The notes under the pieces: model-generated
What the model saw: only the letters and a program-made list of their open reading frames with translations
What the model was told of the DNA's origin: nothing
Databases searched by the model: none
Source: Bacillus sp. MM2020_4
GTDB lineage: Bacteria; Bacillota; Bacilli; Bacillales; Cytobacillaceae
Assembly: GCF_011250555.1 (NCBI RefSeq)
Contig: NZ_JAANMZ010000004.1
Location: forward strand, 62,001 to 126,000
Direction of reading: 5' to 3'
DNA: 64,000 nt
Program-made: the position numbers and the translations under genes
In this document: in pieces, positions 28,526-36,975 of the stretch
How the letters are laid out: the number at the start of each line of letters is the position of its first letter
Numbering within the stretch: the first letter of the stretch is position 1

Positions 28526-29695
28526 TTATGCTGTTGTCGAAAACATGTATTTTTTATAATGGTAGCGAATCGAAAAAATCAGGCCCAGTGCGAGCATGTT
28601 CCCCATTAACGCGCTCCCGCCGTAGCTGATGAACGGCAGCGGGATTCCTGTGATTGGCAGGACGCCAATCGTCATCCCAATATTTTGGAAAACGTGGAAG
28701 GTAATCATACTGATGACCCCGACACAAATATACGTATAAAAGTTATTCTTCGTTTCCATGCCAACTTTTGTAATATGGTAGATCAATAAGAAAAATAAAC
28801 TGATTAATACGCTCGCACCAATAAAGCCATATTCCTCGCCGACCACACTAAAGATAAAATCGGTTTGGCTTTCCGGTAAATAAACTTCGCGGTTGCCGAA
28901 CCCTTTGCCGCCTGTTTGCCCTGAGCCAATGGCAAGCAGGGATTTCGTCAGCTGGTAGGCATCCGTCCCTTGATAGCTATATGGATCAAGCCATGAATAA
29001 ATCCGGCGAAGCTGGTACTCGCCCACGCCAAGATACTTTGCCAAAAAGTCGGGATTCCATAGGACAAAATAAAAAACAGTTCCAATCAGGACTACCCCTG
29101 CAGAAAACATCGGCACCAATATCTTCCACGAAATACCAGAGATAAAAATCATCCCTATCAAAATGGCAATAAAGACGAGTGCTGTTCCCAAGTCCTGCTT
29201 AATGATCAGCACTAATGGAGCCATTGCGACAATCCCCATTTTGATCATAAGCCAGAAATCAGACTGCATGGTCTTGACCACATTTTTTTGATGATGTTGA
29301 TCGATAACCCGTGCCAAACCTAAGATAATAAAGATTTTGACAAACTCCGATGGCTGCAAAGAGCCAATCCCTGGAAGCACGAACCAGTTTTTCGCACCGT
29401 TGATAACCGGAGCGATACTTGCTGGTGCAACAATTAGAAAACAAAGCAGGAAAATACCAAATCCATAGGCATACCAGGTGAGCTTTCGCAGCTGGTCGGA
29501 ATCAAGCGTCATAACAGCTGCGATAATCCCGCCGCCGACACCATACCACACAATTTGCTTAATTAAGAAATTTTCCTTGTACTGCCCGCTCGCCTGCGCA
29601 CTATAAATGGCCAAACAGCTAGCTAAGAAAAGTAAGATCAATATAAATACCAGATTATAATCGAGTTTTGAAGTTGCGTTATTTTTTGAAGTCAT
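28526..29695 (-). CDS. rodA: Rod-shape peptidoglycan polymerase RodA (SEDS family)
   Basis: A SEDS-family membrane glycosyltransferase, 389 residues and about ten membrane segments, that polymerises lipid II during cell elongation. Diagnostic: NGAKNWFVLPGIGSLQPSEFVKI, IIKQDLGTALVF (with the catalytic Asp in QDLGTA), ESQTDFIFSVVGEEYGFIG and GIPLPFISYGGSALMGNM. It is closest to RodA rather than FtsW or SpoVE in length and motif wording. A single gene with no evident operon partner. Confidence 0.9.
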   Translation of the reverse strand: MTSKNNATSKLDYNLVFILILLFLASCLAIYSAQASGQYKENFLIKQIVWYGVGGGIIAAVMTLDSDQLRKLTWYAYGFGIFLLCFLIVAPASIAPVINGAKNWFVLPGIGSLQPSEFVKIFIILGLARVIDQHHQKNVVKTMQSDFWLMIKMGIVAMAPLVLIIKQDLGTALVFIAILIGMIFISGISWKILVPMFSAGVVLIGTVFYFVLWNPDFLAKYLGVGEYQLRRIYSWLDPYSYQGTDAYQLTKSLLAIGSGQTGGKGFGNREVYLPESQTDFIFSVVGEEYGFIGASVLISLFFLLIYHITKVGMETKNNFYTYICVGVISMITFHVFQNIGMTIGVLPITGIPLPFISYGGSALMGNMLALGLIFSIRYHYKKYMFSTTA

Positions 29696-29785
29696 TTACG
29701 TTCCACCTTACTAAGAACTTGTCCATTTCTTCATTATATTTTTAATAACAACAAATCTCAACTTCTAACCCTATAATGGTTTTAT

Positions 29786-30550
29786 TTACATAGTAAAATA
29801 AATTTTTCTCACTTCTTCTGCCATCCACTGTAAATTACTTGGTACCTGGGGGATGCCATAGCCAATATAAAGTGGGGTGGTGACAAAACGGGAAACAATT
29901 TTCGCATAGATTTTATCGTCAATATGATGAAAAAATACATTGTAGCTTGTTGCTCTGAAGGGAAAATGGTTTAGGATATAGTCGACCGCCATCTGCATAT
30001 ATTCCGAAAACTTCTCTTGATAGGCGGTATCCGGCATTTCTACATTAAATTCATAAAACCCCACGCGAGGCTTTGTCGACAGTGTAAACCGAACACTATC
30101 TGCTTCGGCAATCACAATCCCCTCAAACATTTCATGGGTTACCGTTTCTTTGTAATCAATATCATGTAAACCAATGATCTGCATATGTGGATGGGCGAGC
30201 GTCCCACCAGACAATGGTCCATGGTTTTTGAAAAAAATGACCGAATGATAGTTGCCGGTTTCCTCCATTGCTAACCAATGCCGCAAGCCGAACCTAATCA
30301 ATTTATGTAGATGCTCTTTTGAATAGGTTGATAAATCTGCGTGACAATCGTCTGTTTCTATTAATACGGTTTGGTAGGCATTTTCTAATACAGGATATTT
30401 ATTTTTCAAAAGAATAATGGATCCATCCACAGCGATGAGATCCGTCAGTTTGTCTCTTTCGCAAAATGGGCAGGCCTGCTCTTTGTTTCGAATATTTTCC
30501 GGTTTCTTGACACCGATGGATGTATTAAAATGCAGATGTTTCGTTTCCAA
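29786..30550 (-). CDS. DUF4931 protein, GalT/HIT-like
   Basis: A 254-residue protein related to galactose-1-phosphate uridylyltransferases (HIT superfamily). CPFC near residue 28 could bind zinc, and GGTLAHPHMQIIG contains the HPHxQ nucleotidyl-transfer motif, with the second His of the pair expected to be the catalytic nucleophile. FFKNHGPLSGG precedes it, as in GalT. There is no Leloir-pathway gene nearby, so the substrate is probably another nucleotidyl or phosphate donor. Monocistronic; an unusual stand-alone homolog. Confidence 0.75.
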   Translation of the reverse strand: METKHLHFNTSIGVKKPENIRNKEQACPFCERDKLTDLIAVDGSIILLKNKYPVLENAYQTVLIETDDCHADLSTYSKEHLHKLIRFGLRHWLAMEETGNYHSVIFFKNHGPLSGGTLAHPHMQIIGLHDIDYKETVTHEMFEGIVIAEADSVRFTLSTKPRVGFYEFNVEMPDTAYQEKFSEYMQMAVDYILNHFPFRATSYNVFFHHIDDKIYAKIVSRFVTTPLYIGYGIPQVPSNLQWMAEEVRKIYFTM

Positions 30551-30736
30551 ACGTTTATCCCCTCTCCAAAAGGCTATAGTTCTATTTTATGGGAGGTAGT
30601 GTTTCATTTGCACTTATTTTGTTCTAACAGCTTATTATTTTTATTTACCTTATAGGAGAAATTTCATTAATTTAAAGATATTTGCATATCTTTAAATTGT
30701 ACAGGCATATGAATACTTTAGAATGTGAGGGACCTT

Positions 30737-31519
30737 ATGTTAACAAAACTAGAAGCATTGATCCTCGGGATTATTCAGGGGTTAACGGAATTTTTGCCGA
30801 TCAGCAGTACCGGACATCTTTATTTAGGAAGGAATTTATTCGGCTTACAGGAAGCGGGGCTTTTGCTCGATACGATGCTTCATGTCGGCACACTCTTGGC
30901 AGTCTTTGTTTTTTATAAAGCTGAATTTATCAAAATCATCAAAAATCCTTTTAGCAAATTAACGTTTTTATTGATTGTGGGGACACTGCCCGCGGTCATT
31001 TTTGGACTTGCCTTTAAGGATTATATTGATGAGATTTCAAAGACAGGGGTGACGATTGGCTGGGAGTTTTTAATTACCGGGTTATTCCTGTGGCTCGCCG
31101 ATTCCGCAAAAAATGGTTATAAGAAAATGGATGATATTAACTACAAAGATGCCCTTATCATTGGAACATTTCAAGCGGTTGCGATTATGCCGGCAATTTC
31201 CCGTTCCGGCATGACGATTGTTGCGGCACTTTGGCGAAAATTAGACAGGGAAACGGCCGCTTATTTCTCCTTCTTATTATCGACACCCGCGATTGCCGGC
31301 GCGATTGTCTTACAAACGAAGGATTTACTTGGCGGCCAAGGAGAAGAAATCTCTTTATCTGCCTTGCTTGTCGGCATCATCGCCTCGGCTATCTTTGGAT
31401 ATATTGCCGTGAAATGGATGATTGGTTACTTGAAGAATCATTCTTTAAAGCCGTTTGCGATTTATGTATGGGCGCTAGGCCTACTCGTGTTATTTTTCCA
31501 ATTTACAGGGAAGTTCTAA
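30737..31519 (+). CDS. uppP: Undecaprenyl-diphosphatase UppP (BacA)
   Basis: Membrane enzyme of 260 residues that dephosphorylates undecaprenyl pyrophosphate to recycle the lipid carrier for cell-wall synthesis and gives bacitracin tolerance. Both conserved blocks are seen: LGIIQGLTEFLPISSTGHL at the N-terminus, and MPAISRSGMTI in the middle (catalytic Ser/Arg region). About seven to eight membrane segments. The ATG at 30737 has GAGGG five bases upstream; a GTG at 30725 lacks a site. Confidence 0.94.
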   Translation: MLTKLEALILGIIQGLTEFLPISSTGHLYLGRNLFGLQEAGLLLDTMLHVGTLLAVFVFYKAEFIKIIKNPFSKLTFLLIVGTLPAVIFGLAFKDYIDEISKTGVTIGWEFLITGLFLWLADSAKNGYKKMDDINYKDALIIGTFQAVAIMPAISRSGMTIVAALWRKLDRETAAYFSFLLSTPAIAGAIVLQTKDLLGGQGEEISLSALLVGIIASAIFGYIAVKWMIGYLKNHSLKPFAIYVWALGLLVLFFQFTGKF

Positions 31520-31521
31520 CA

Positions 31522-31559
31522 TAAAAAAGCGACTCGAGGCAATCGAGTCGTTCTTTTTT
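31522..31559. terminator. Bidirectional terminator between uppP and azoreductase
   Basis: CGACTCGA and TCGAGTCG pair around GGCAA, flanked by AAAAAAG on the left and TTCTTTTTT on the right, between convergent genes. Confidence 0.8.
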
Positions 31560-32220
31560 AGCTATTAACAGGCTGTTTTGCCATTTCTCTTGCTGCTGCC
31601 GCTGCTTCTTCCTTCGCTTTTGCCATAATTTCCGGAACCTTTTTCGGAAAATGATCCATTCCTTCGGCAACGACAGTATCAAAAATTTCAAATCCGAGGA
31701 ATTGAAATACCTTTTGGAGGTACCGATCCCCCATTTCGAATTCCACCATTGGGCCGCTGGAATAAATGCCGCCACGGGTTTGAATGTGGAGGGCTTTCCT
31801 GCCGGTCAAGAGTCCTTTTGGTCCTGCTTCCGTATTGGTAAATGTCTTTTCTACAATAAATAAATTATCAATAAACTTTTTCAAAATCGACGGGGCACCT
31901 AGATTCCAAATCGGTGTGACAAACACATAATAATCCGCAGCGATAAAGCGATCGGCTAGTGCATGCATGTTTTCTAGCTTTGTCCGTTCTGCTTCCGATA
32001 GCTGCTCCTTCGTATAACCCATGAACGATAATTTTGCGCGAGCATATAACAGATCCATATCAATATCGGGGATATCCATATCATATAAGTGCCAGCGTTC
32101 AATTTCTACATCCGGTTGCGCTGCCTTAAACTCCTCTAAAAATACCTCTCCAATTTGCATCCCTTTAGATAACTTACTATCATTTTTCGGATTTGCTGTA
32201 ATATACAAAAGTTTTGACAT
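31558..32220 (-). CDS. azoR: FMN-dependent NADH-azoreductase
   Basis: Flavodoxin-fold reductase of 220 residues, AcpD/AzoR type. It begins SKLLYITANPKNDSKLSKGMQIGEVF and has PIWNLGAPSILKKFIDNLF, the FMN-binding and dimer region. These enzymes reduce azo compounds and quinones using NADH and FMN, and are usually linked to quinone or thiol stress. The ATG at 32220 is chosen because the one at 32226 abuts the AGGGAT ribosome site. Confidence 0.9.
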   Translation of the reverse strand: MSKLLYITANPKNDSKLSKGMQIGEVFLEEFKAAQPDVEIERWHLYDMDIPDIDMDLLYARAKLSFMGYTKEQLSEAERTKLENMHALADRFIAADYYVFVTPIWNLGAPSILKKFIDNLFIVEKTFTNTEAGPKGLLTGRKALHIQTRGGIYSSGPMVEFEMGDRYLQKVFQFLGFEIFDTVVAEGMDHFPKKVPEIMAKAKEEAAAAAREMAKQPVNS

Positions 32221-32340
32221 GTACATCCCTTCCCTTTAGCTACAATTTTCTCCACTATTATTATTTTACAACAAACTTTCTTGCTCACCATTGAACGATA
32301 TGGAAAAATTGTGAATTCTGGGTGATTCCTTTGAACTATT

Positions 32341-32396
32341 TGTGACAATTCTAAACAAAACTAAATGAAACTTAACAAAACTTAACAAAAGTCACA
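32341..32396. promoter_or_regulatory. Decamer repeats flanked by TGTGAC/GTCACA, candidate tup operator
   Basis: TGTGAC at 32341 and GTCACA at 32391 form an inverted pair. Between them four decamers follow in register: CTAAACAAAA, CTAAATGAAA, CTTAACAAAA, CTTAACAAAA (32351-32390). The pattern repeats each helical turn and ends 50 bases before the regulator gene. Probable binding site of the encoded HTH protein, by inference. Confidence 0.5.
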
Positions 32397-32446
32397 TTTA
32401 TTATGCTATTCTTTTACTAAAATAAACGGGAAAAGGAGGTTACTAA

Positions 32447-33388
32447 ATGGATGTGAAAGCGTATACGCCCGATGAGGTCGCACAAATCTTTCAAATCTCA
32501 AAACATACTGTTTATGAGCTGATAAAAAGAGGCGAGCTGCAAGCCTTTAAAATCGGTAATAAAATGAGAATTGAACATACCGAAATAGAAAGATTTAAAG
32601 AGAACATGAAGGCTCCTGCAAAAAAACAGCCACCGGAACAAATAATCACGAGGAGCAAGACTAACGCGCCAATCCGGCTTTCCGGCAGTCATGACTTCCT
32701 TGTCGAACATTTTGCCAAACAAGCGGGACAAGCGTTACATATGCAAATTCTGCCTTCCTTCATTGGCAGTTTAGAAGGGCTGATGATGCTTTATCGCGGA
32801 CAATCCGATATTGCAGCCATTCATCTATTAGACCCAGCATCACAAGAGTATAATCTGCCATTCATCCATCAACTGTTTGTCTACGAATCGATTTTAGTGG
32901 TGAGATTGGCCGAAAGAGAGCAAGGCTTAATTGTCACGAAAGGAAATCCAAAGAGTATTCTTGATTTTTCCGATCTAACGAGAAAAGATATTCAATTTAT
33001 TAACCGCCAAAAAGGGTCGGGGACAAGATTTTTACTAGATTCCAAGCTTTCAAGCTGTGGAATTGCCCCTAGTAAAATCAACGGGTACGGCAATGAAGAA
33101 TGGAACCATTTGTCGGCGGCTTCTTACATTAGCAGGGGCATTGCCGATGTGACCTTTGGTATTCAATCTGCCGCCAGCCACTTAGGGCTTGATTTCGTGC
33201 CAGTAGCAACGGAACAGTTTGATCTCGTTTTCCGTTTTACAGATGAGAACAAACAAAGCTTAACAGATTTAATTCATTACTTACAATCTGCCAATTTCAA
33301 AAATAGCCTACAAGATTTAGAAGGCTATTCGATTCAAGCTCTAGGAAAAATCATCTATCAAACTACTCAAACGGAGGAACTCGTATGA
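32447..33388 (+). CDS. HTH regulator fused to a periplasmic-binding-protein-like domain
   Basis: A 313-residue one-component regulator. Residues 1-55 are an excisionase/MerR-like helix-turn-helix (YTPDEVAQIFQISKHTVYELIKRGELQAFKIG). Residues about 75-300 are a PBP-like domain related to molybdate/tungstate sensor domains. It overlaps tupA by ATGA, so it is the first gene of the tup operon and probably senses the oxyanion in the cytoplasm. No signal peptide. Function inferred from context; the target site may be the repeats at 32341-32396. Confidence 0.82.
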   Translation: MDVKAYTPDEVAQIFQISKHTVYELIKRGELQAFKIGNKMRIEHTEIERFKENMKAPAKKQPPEQIITRSKTNAPIRLSGSHDFLVEHFAKQAGQALHMQILPSFIGSLEGLMMLYRGQSDIAAIHLLDPASQEYNLPFIHQLFVYESILVVRLAEREQGLIVTKGNPKSILDFSDLTRKDIQFINRQKGSGTRFLLDSKLSSCGIAPSKINGYGNEEWNHLSAASYISRGIADVTFGIQSAASHLGLDFVPVATEQFDLVFRFTDENKQSLTDLIHYLQSANFKNSLQDLEGYSIQALGKIIYQTTQTEELV

Positions 33389-34254
33389 AGAAAAATCGCT
33401 TATTCATCGTACTATTTGCTTTAATGCTCCTAGTTTTATCGGCTTGCGGAAATTCCGACTCAAAAGATGCTGCCGCAAAAGAGACAAAGAAACCTGCACC
33501 AAAACCGGCTCCAACAGAAATGATTTTGGCAACAACAACGAGCACACAGGACAGCGGCCTGCTCGATGTTTTACTTCCCATGTTTGAAAAAGAATATAAT
33601 GTAAAAGTAAAACCAATTGCAGTTGGTACAGGTCAAGCTTTGGAAATGGGGACAAAAGGGGAAGCAGATGTCCTTCTTGTTCATGCCCCAGCAGCTGAAA
33701 AAGCAGTTGTTGATGCTGGTGATGCCATTAACTACAAACGTGTGATGTATAACGACTTTATTTTAGTAGGACCAAAGGAAAACCCAGCAGGTGTAAGTGG
33801 GGATGATATCAAAGGTGCTTTCAAAAAATTAGCTGATACAAAATCCATTTTCGTTTCACGCGGTGACGACTCTGGTACACATAAGAAAGAACTTGGCATC
33901 TGGACTGCTGCCGCCGTTCAACCAGCCGGTGATTGGTATGTATCTACAGGACAAGGCATGGGACAAACTCTTCAGGTTGCAGCCGAGAAAAAAGGCTATG
34001 TGTTAACTGACCGTGCCACATGGCTCGCCCAAGAAAAGAATTTGGATACTCTCAAGATTGCCGTTGAGGGCGGAAATGATTTAATGAATATTTATCACGT
34101 TATGCAAGTAAATCCTGAAAAACATGATAAAGTGAATAGCAAAGATGCCGAAAAGTTTGTAAACTTTATGGTAGATGCGAAAACACAAGACGTAATCGAA
34201 AACTTCGGTAAGAAAGAATACGGACAATCCCTATTCTTTAAATATACGGAGTAA
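33385..34254 (+). CDS. tupA: Tungstate ABC transporter substrate-binding lipoprotein TupA
   Basis: A 289-residue lipoprotein, lipobox LSAC near residue 21. The mature protein begins with MILATTTSTQDSGLLDVLLPMFE, the TTTSTQDSGLL signature of TupA-type tungstate binders, and has FVSRGDDSGTHKKELGIW later. It delivers tungstate to TupBC. The ribosome site GGAGG is inside the end of the regulator gene. Confidence 0.9.
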   Translation: MKKNRLFIVLFALMLLVLSACGNSDSKDAAAKETKKPAPKPAPTEMILATTTSTQDSGLLDVLLPMFEKEYNVKVKPIAVGTGQALEMGTKGEADVLLVHAPAAEKAVVDAGDAINYKRVMYNDFILVGPKENPAGVSGDDIKGAFKKLADTKSIFVSRGDDSGTHKKELGIWTAAAVQPAGDWYVSTGQGMGQTLQVAAEKKGYVLTDRATWLAQEKNLDTLKIAVEGGNDLMNIYHVMQVNPEKHDKVNSKDAEKFVNFMVDAKTQDVIENFGKKEYGQSLFFKYTE

Positions 34255-34257
34255 TTT

Positions 34258-34305
34258 TAAAAGCGCAAGCGCCCTGATCAGCGGCGCATGGCATCCTGGA
34301 GGCAT
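34258..34305 (+). repeat. 5' fragment of the dispersed repeat inside the tup operon
   Basis: AAAAGCGCAAGCGCCCTGATCAGCGG and CGCATGGC match the left end of the 165-bp repeat (16516-16560). It then reads CCTGGAGGCATT, and this GGAGG is the only ribosome site for tupB, 10 bases ahead of its ATG. Confidence 0.8.
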
Positions 34306-34312
34306 TGTAAGT

Positions 34313-35011
34313 ATGGAACTACTACTAGATGGACTCAAAAAAGCGATAGAAATGATCTTATCCGGTGATCAAGAAATTTTTGCGATTACCTGGTTGACGC
34401 TTAAGGTCTGTCTCATTTCCATTCTAATTAGTACTCTGATTGGATTGCCGCTAGGGATTTTCCTTGGTTTAACTAGATTCAAAGGGCGCAGGATTCTATT
34501 ATTATTGATCAATATTGGTATGGGCCTGCCCCCGGTTGTTGCCGGACTATGGATTACGATGCTGTTATGGCGTTCTGGTCCATTAGGCGACTTAACCCTG
34601 CTCTATTCACCGACAGCGATTGTGATGGCACAAATATTAGTCAGTCTGCCGATTGTCACGAGCCTGACATGCACAGCATTTCAGCAAATCAGTGAGAAGA
34701 TGCTCTTACAAATTAAAGCGCTCGGAGCTACAAAGCTGCAGACATTAATGATTCTTATTAAGCAATTAAAAATTGCCATTTTAGCGGCGGTAATGGCTGG
34801 TTTTGGACGCGTCATTGCAGAGGTTGGTGCCGCGATGATGGTCGGCGGTAATATTCAGGGCGATACGCGAATCTTAACCACAACGATTGTGATGGAAGTT
34901 TCCAAAGGGAACTTTGACATTGCCTTAGCTCTTTCGTTTATTCTATTATCTGTTGCCCTATTGATTACGGCCGCCTTAACATTTTTACAGCAAAGGAAGC
35001 GAATATCATGA
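34313..35011 (+). CDS. tupB: Tungstate ABC transporter permease TupB
   Basis: A 232-residue permease with about five membrane segments and the ABC coupling loop KMLLQIKALGATKLQTLMILIKQLKIAI followed by GFGRVIAEVGAAMMVGGNI. Single permease, thought to work as a homodimer with TupC. It overlaps tupC by ATGA. Its ribosome site lies in the repeat fragment. Confidence 0.92.
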   Translation: MELLLDGLKKAIEMILSGDQEIFAITWLTLKVCLISILISTLIGLPLGIFLGLTRFKGRRILLLLINIGMGLPPVVAGLWITMLLWRSGPLGDLTLLYSPTAIVMAQILVSLPIVTSLTCTAFQQISEKMLLQIKALGATKLQTLMILIKQLKIAILAAVMAGFGRVIAEVGAAMMVGGNIQGDTRILTTTIVMEVSKGNFDIALALSFILLSVALLITAALTFLQQRKRIS

Positions 35012-35745
35012 ACCCGTTAATTGAGCTAAAAAATATTACTTTTAACGCCCATATGAAAACGATTCTTGATATTCAGGAATTCCAGGTTTATGATGGCGAA
35101 TTTCTCGGAATTATGGGGCCAAATGGCGCCGGGAAAAGTACTCTGTTAAAGCTGTTAGCATTTCTCGATCAGCAAACGAGCGGTGATATTCTTTTTCGTG
35201 GGCAGAGCATTCCCAAGGGAAATGCCCCGCTCGGTTTACGGCGGAAGTTCTCGATTGCCCTCCAGCAATCGTTGCTGTTAGATGGAACTGTTTTTCATAA
35301 TATCGCAATTGGTTTAACGTTACGAAAGGTTCCGAAAAGCATTATAAAGGACAAAGTGGCCCATTGGATGGAGCTGTTTGGCATCAGCCATTTGGCCAAA
35401 AAAAATGCGCTGTATTTATCCGGCGGCGAGGCGCAGCGCGTCAACTTAGCGCGGGCGATGATTGTTGAACCGGAGATTCTCTTTCTTGATGAGCCTTTTT
35501 CCGCATTGGATTTTCCGACCAAAATAAAGTTAATGGAAGATTTCAAGGGCATTATCGAAAAGGCCCAAACAACAGCCGTGTTTGTCAGCCATGATTTAAT
35601 GGAAATTAATTACCTCACGAATCGGCTGGCCATTATCGTGAATGGTGAAGTGAAGCAATCCGGGCCCACCCCTCGGGTCCTAGAACATCCTAATTCTTCC
35701 ACTCAATCCTTCCTAAATGAGTGGAAGAAATTTTATCCCGCATAA
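35008..35745 (+). CDS. tupC: Tungstate ABC transporter ATP-binding protein TupC
   Basis: A 245-residue ABC ATPase. Walker A GPNGAGKST, signature LSGGEAQRVNLARAM, Walker B ILFLDEPFSALD. Translation is coupled to tupB. Together with TupA and TupB it forms an importer for tungstate (or molybdate), which would serve tungsten or molybdenum cofactor enzymes elsewhere in the genome. Confidence 0.92.
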   Translation: MNPLIELKNITFNAHMKTILDIQEFQVYDGEFLGIMGPNGAGKSTLLKLLAFLDQQTSGDILFRGQSIPKGNAPLGLRRKFSIALQQSLLLDGTVFHNIAIGLTLRKVPKSIIKDKVAHWMELFGISHLAKKNALYLSGGEAQRVNLARAMIVEPEILFLDEPFSALDFPTKIKLMEDFKGIIEKAQTTAVFVSHDLMEINYLTNRLAIIVNGEVKQSGPTPRVLEHPNSSTQSFLNEWKKFYPA

Positions 35746-35746
35746 A

Positions 35747-35930
35747 CGGGCAGTAAATTTCCTTTTAAAAGTTTTAATAAAAGCGGAAAAGTCTTGTTAA
35801 GGTAATACTGCCCGCAAATGCCCGATTGGTTCAACTAACAATCAGTGGGGAAAGCCCCTCCACTGATTGAAGTTTCACTTTATCCCTTAGCACGTTAACT
35901 TGCAGTTCCCATTGGGACTGCCTTTTTAGA
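35747..35930 (+). other. Three-hairpin structured element with terminal terminator
   Basis: CGGGCAGTA (35747-35755) and TACTGCCCG (35806-35814) form a 9-bp arm pair; then AATCAGTGG...CCACTGATT with inner GG...CC (35840-35868); then a terminator-like stem (GCAGT, CCC with GGG, ACTGC) followed by TTTTT, ending near 35928. The element begins one base past the tupC stop. It may be the 3' UTR/terminator of tup, a small RNA, or a mobile-element-like repeat. No protein is apparent. Confidence 0.55.
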
Positions 35931-35944
35931 GATACGAAAGTATA

Positions 35945-36114
35945 AATTTCGACTTTGAGAATAGTCCAGCTCCAGCGCCCTAGCGGCTAGTGTCCTTCGC
36001 TCTCCGCCCTACGATAAGTCAACATCGAATCGCCTCCGGCTCTTCGTGTTTCCTTTATCTCAGTTGGAGCGCTCCAGGCCATACGCCGCTGACCAGGGCA
36101 CTTGCGCATTTCTA
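35945..36114 (-). repeat. Full-length inverted copy of the dispersed 165-bp repeat
   Basis: The reverse complement runs AATGCGCAAGTGCCCTGGTC...TCTCAAAGTCGAA, nearly the same as 16516-16680. Differences are scattered, plus small length changes in the middle. It lies between the three-hairpin element and the reductase gene. Together these occupy 35746-36187, which holds no gene. Confidence 0.85.
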
Positions 36115-36187
36115 ATTTGCTTTAAAAATTTGTGAGACATAAAATGGAGATACATAATGTAACTGGATCCAAAGGGGGAGTAGTACG

Positions 36188-36946
36188 ATGAAATACGCAA
36201 TCATTACCGGTGCATCAAGAGGTTTAGGTGAAGCGATTGCTAAACGACTTATTCGTGAACAAATCTCTGTCGTTTCGGTTTCACGGACAGAGAATGAAGA
36301 AATTAAAAGTCTGGCAATCAAACATGGAATTGATTATAAGCATCTTTCCTGTAATCTTTCATTAGAACAGGAAGTTCAGGAAGTTTTCATGGAAATTGCC
36401 CATTGTATTTTTCAAAAGGATCCGAAAGAAATTCTTCTATTTAATAATGCCGGTGTGATTGATCCCATCCAAAAAGTTGGTCATTTAGACCAAACGCCAA
36501 TCATCGGGAACATTCAGGTCAATTTAATTGCACCGATTCTGATTACAAATTTATTTTTTAACAAGGCGCAATTAACCAATACAAAGGTAACGGTTATTAA
36601 TGTATCCTCAGGTGCGGCAGTTCGTTCGATAGAAGGCTGGAGTGTGTATTGCAGCGCAAAGGCGGGATTAAATATGTTCACGCAGACCGCTGCAATAGAG
36701 CAAGTCGGGTTGAACACAACCAACAAAATTATTGCGTTTAGCCCTGGTGTGATGGATACGAACATGCAGGAAACGATTCGTTCGTCCCACGAGGAGGCAT
36801 TTAAAGATCTAGAACAGTTTAAAGAATATAAAGAAAAGAACCTGCTTTTAAAGGCAGATGTGGTCGCTAATGCCTTAGTCGATCTCGTTCTAAGCGGCGA
36901 GGTTGAAAGTGGGAAAATATACACTATCAAAGACCTGTTAAAATAG
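36188..36946 (+). CDS. yueD: Short-chain dehydrogenase/reductase, YueD (benzil reductase)-like
   Basis: A classical SDR of 252 residues. The cofactor loop is TGASRGLGEAIAKRL at residues 7-21, NNAG follows, and the catalytic Ser-Tyr-Lys set appears in INVSSGAAV and YCSAKAG. It resembles B. subtilis YueD, a benzil reductase that forms (S)-benzoin with NADPH; sepiapterin reductase-like activity is another possibility. Ribosome site GGGGGAG. Monocistronic. Confidence 0.85.
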   Translation: MKYAIITGASRGLGEAIAKRLIREQISVVSVSRTENEEIKSLAIKHGIDYKHLSCNLSLEQEVQEVFMEIAHCIFQKDPKEILLFNNAGVIDPIQKVGHLDQTPIIGNIQVNLIAPILITNLFFNKAQLTNTKVTVINVSSGAAVRSIEGWSVYCSAKAGLNMFTQTAAIEQVGLNTTNKIIAFSPGVMDTNMQETIRSSHEEAFKDLEQFKEYKEKNLLLKADVVANALVDLVLSGEVESGKIYTIKDLLK

Positions 36947-36950
36947 TATT

Positions 36951-36975
36951 AAGGCCGCTTCAGATAGGCGGCCTT
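36951..36975. terminator. Terminator between yueD and the histidine kinase gene
   Basis: AAGGCCGC and GCGGCCTT pair around a short loop, followed by TTTTAG, between convergent genes; it likely serves both. Confidence 0.75.

Noticed and set aside
28363..28629. 88-residue plus-strand frame with heptad repeats (DSAKLRI type)
   Set aside because: It arises from the 21-bp DNA repeat (seven codons), lacks a ribosome site, and extends into the rodA gene antisense.
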